In this document: positions 63,813 to 64,000 of the stretch, one piece after another
Position numbering within the stretch: position 1 is the first letter of the stretch
How the letters are laid out: the number at the start of each line of letters is the position of its first letter
DNA from: an uncultured Flavobacteriaceae bacterium
GTDB lineage: Bacteria > Bacteroidota > Bacteroidia > Flavobacteriales > Flavobacteriaceae
Direction: 5' to 3'
DNA: 64,000 nucleotides
NCBI GenBank assembly: GCA_947500575.1
Contig: CANMSI010000004.1
Coordinates: 1-64,000, forward strand
Made by a program: the position numbers and the translations under genes
The notes under the pieces: generated by a model
What the model saw: the letters and a program-made list of their open reading frames with translations, nothing else
Database searches by the model: none
What the model was told of the DNA's origin: nothing

Positions 63813-64000
63813 ATGCCAAGATTATTAAAACAAGATACGATTAGACTAATTGAGGCAAGTATTGAAGCTTTAGGCTTGGCTCAAATGGGAATTTGCACTT
63901 TTAGAAAAGATCAACTTAAGATTGAACAAGTGCGGTATTCTGCAGAAATTGGACTAATCGGTAGTTCAATTGAACTAGCAATGAGCTCAATTTTAATTCA
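63813..64000 (+). CDS. Cargo gene of the island, 5' part only
   Basis: An open frame runs from the ATG at 63813 to the window end (62 codons), starting M-P-R-L-L-K-Q-D-T-I-R-L-I-E-A and continuing as a helical, soluble-looking sequence. No signal peptide or known motif is visible in this part. It stands behind the mobilisation genes, where mobile elements carry cargo such as defence or resistance genes, but the visible part does not allow a family call. Confidence 0.6.
   Translation, partial: MPRLLKQDTIRLIEASIEALGLAQMGICTFRKDQLKIEQVRYSAEIGLIGSSIELAMSSILI

Overview
The window comes from the chromosome of a marine, alga-degrading member of the Bacteroidota, most likely a Flavobacteriaceae. The evidence is two SusC/SusD pairs, many lipoproteins, AT-rich leaders without clear Shine-Dalgarno sequences, TAnnTTTG-type -7 boxes, a contiguous alginate-utilisation locus, and tail-fibre-like secreted proteins of the kind common in flavobacteria. 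No rRNA gene, intact tRNA gene, CRISPR array or insertion sequence was seen.

Region 1 (1-9.8 kb, minus strand) holds the start of an Ig-like-repeat protein cut by the window edge, an RHS/YD-type secreted protein, a secreted protein with a tail-fibre-like C-terminus, and a large TPR-CHAT protease-like protein. Region 2 (10.1-17.7 kb, plus strand) is a tightly packed operon: ECF sigma factor, membrane TPR protein, pseudopilin, prepilin peptidase, GspE-type ATPase, secretin, GspL-like and GspM/PilO-like proteins. It is a compact type II secretion/type IV pilus-like system with no GspF platform gene next to it. A matching 16-base bipartite promoter motif precedes the sigma gene and the tail-fibre-like gene, which suggests the ECF factor ties regions 1 and 2 together.

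Region 3 (17.8-19.4 kb) has two methyltransferases. Region 4 (19.5-28.1 kb) looks like an operon for a glycosyl-glycerate: TonB-dependent receptor without SusD, GH63 mannosyl/glucosylglycerate-hydrolase-type enzyme, GNAT protein, Na+/solute symporter and glycerate kinase, facing a LacI regulator across tandem operators. The red-algal solute digeneaside (mannosylglycerate) is the attractive candidate substrate. Region 5 (28.1-29.9 kb) is an AraC/DoxX/NTF2-like group.

Region 6 (29.9-57.2 kb) is a complete-looking alginate regulon. It has secreted lyases (three PL7-type genes, one carrying two catalytic domains, and one PL6), two SusCD uptake pairs, a PKD surface protein, KdgF, two short-chain reductases, KDG kinase, KDPG aldolase, an MFS transporter, an atypical Nramp-fold transporter, a Tat-dependent isomerase-like protein, an RraA-like protein and a FadR-type GntR regulator. 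Six operator regions built from TTTGGTnnACCAAA dyads overlap TAnnTTTG boxes before the transcription units and define the regulon within the DNA.

Region 7 (57.3-64 kb) looks like a mobile island. It starts at a 13-base tRNA 3'-end fragment followed by a terminator, then contains a metallopeptidase lipoprotein resembling a polymorphic toxin, several small secreted proteins and decayed gene copies, then an oriT-like inverted repeat, MobC-like and relaxase genes, a coiled-coil membrane protein and a cargo gene cut by the window end.
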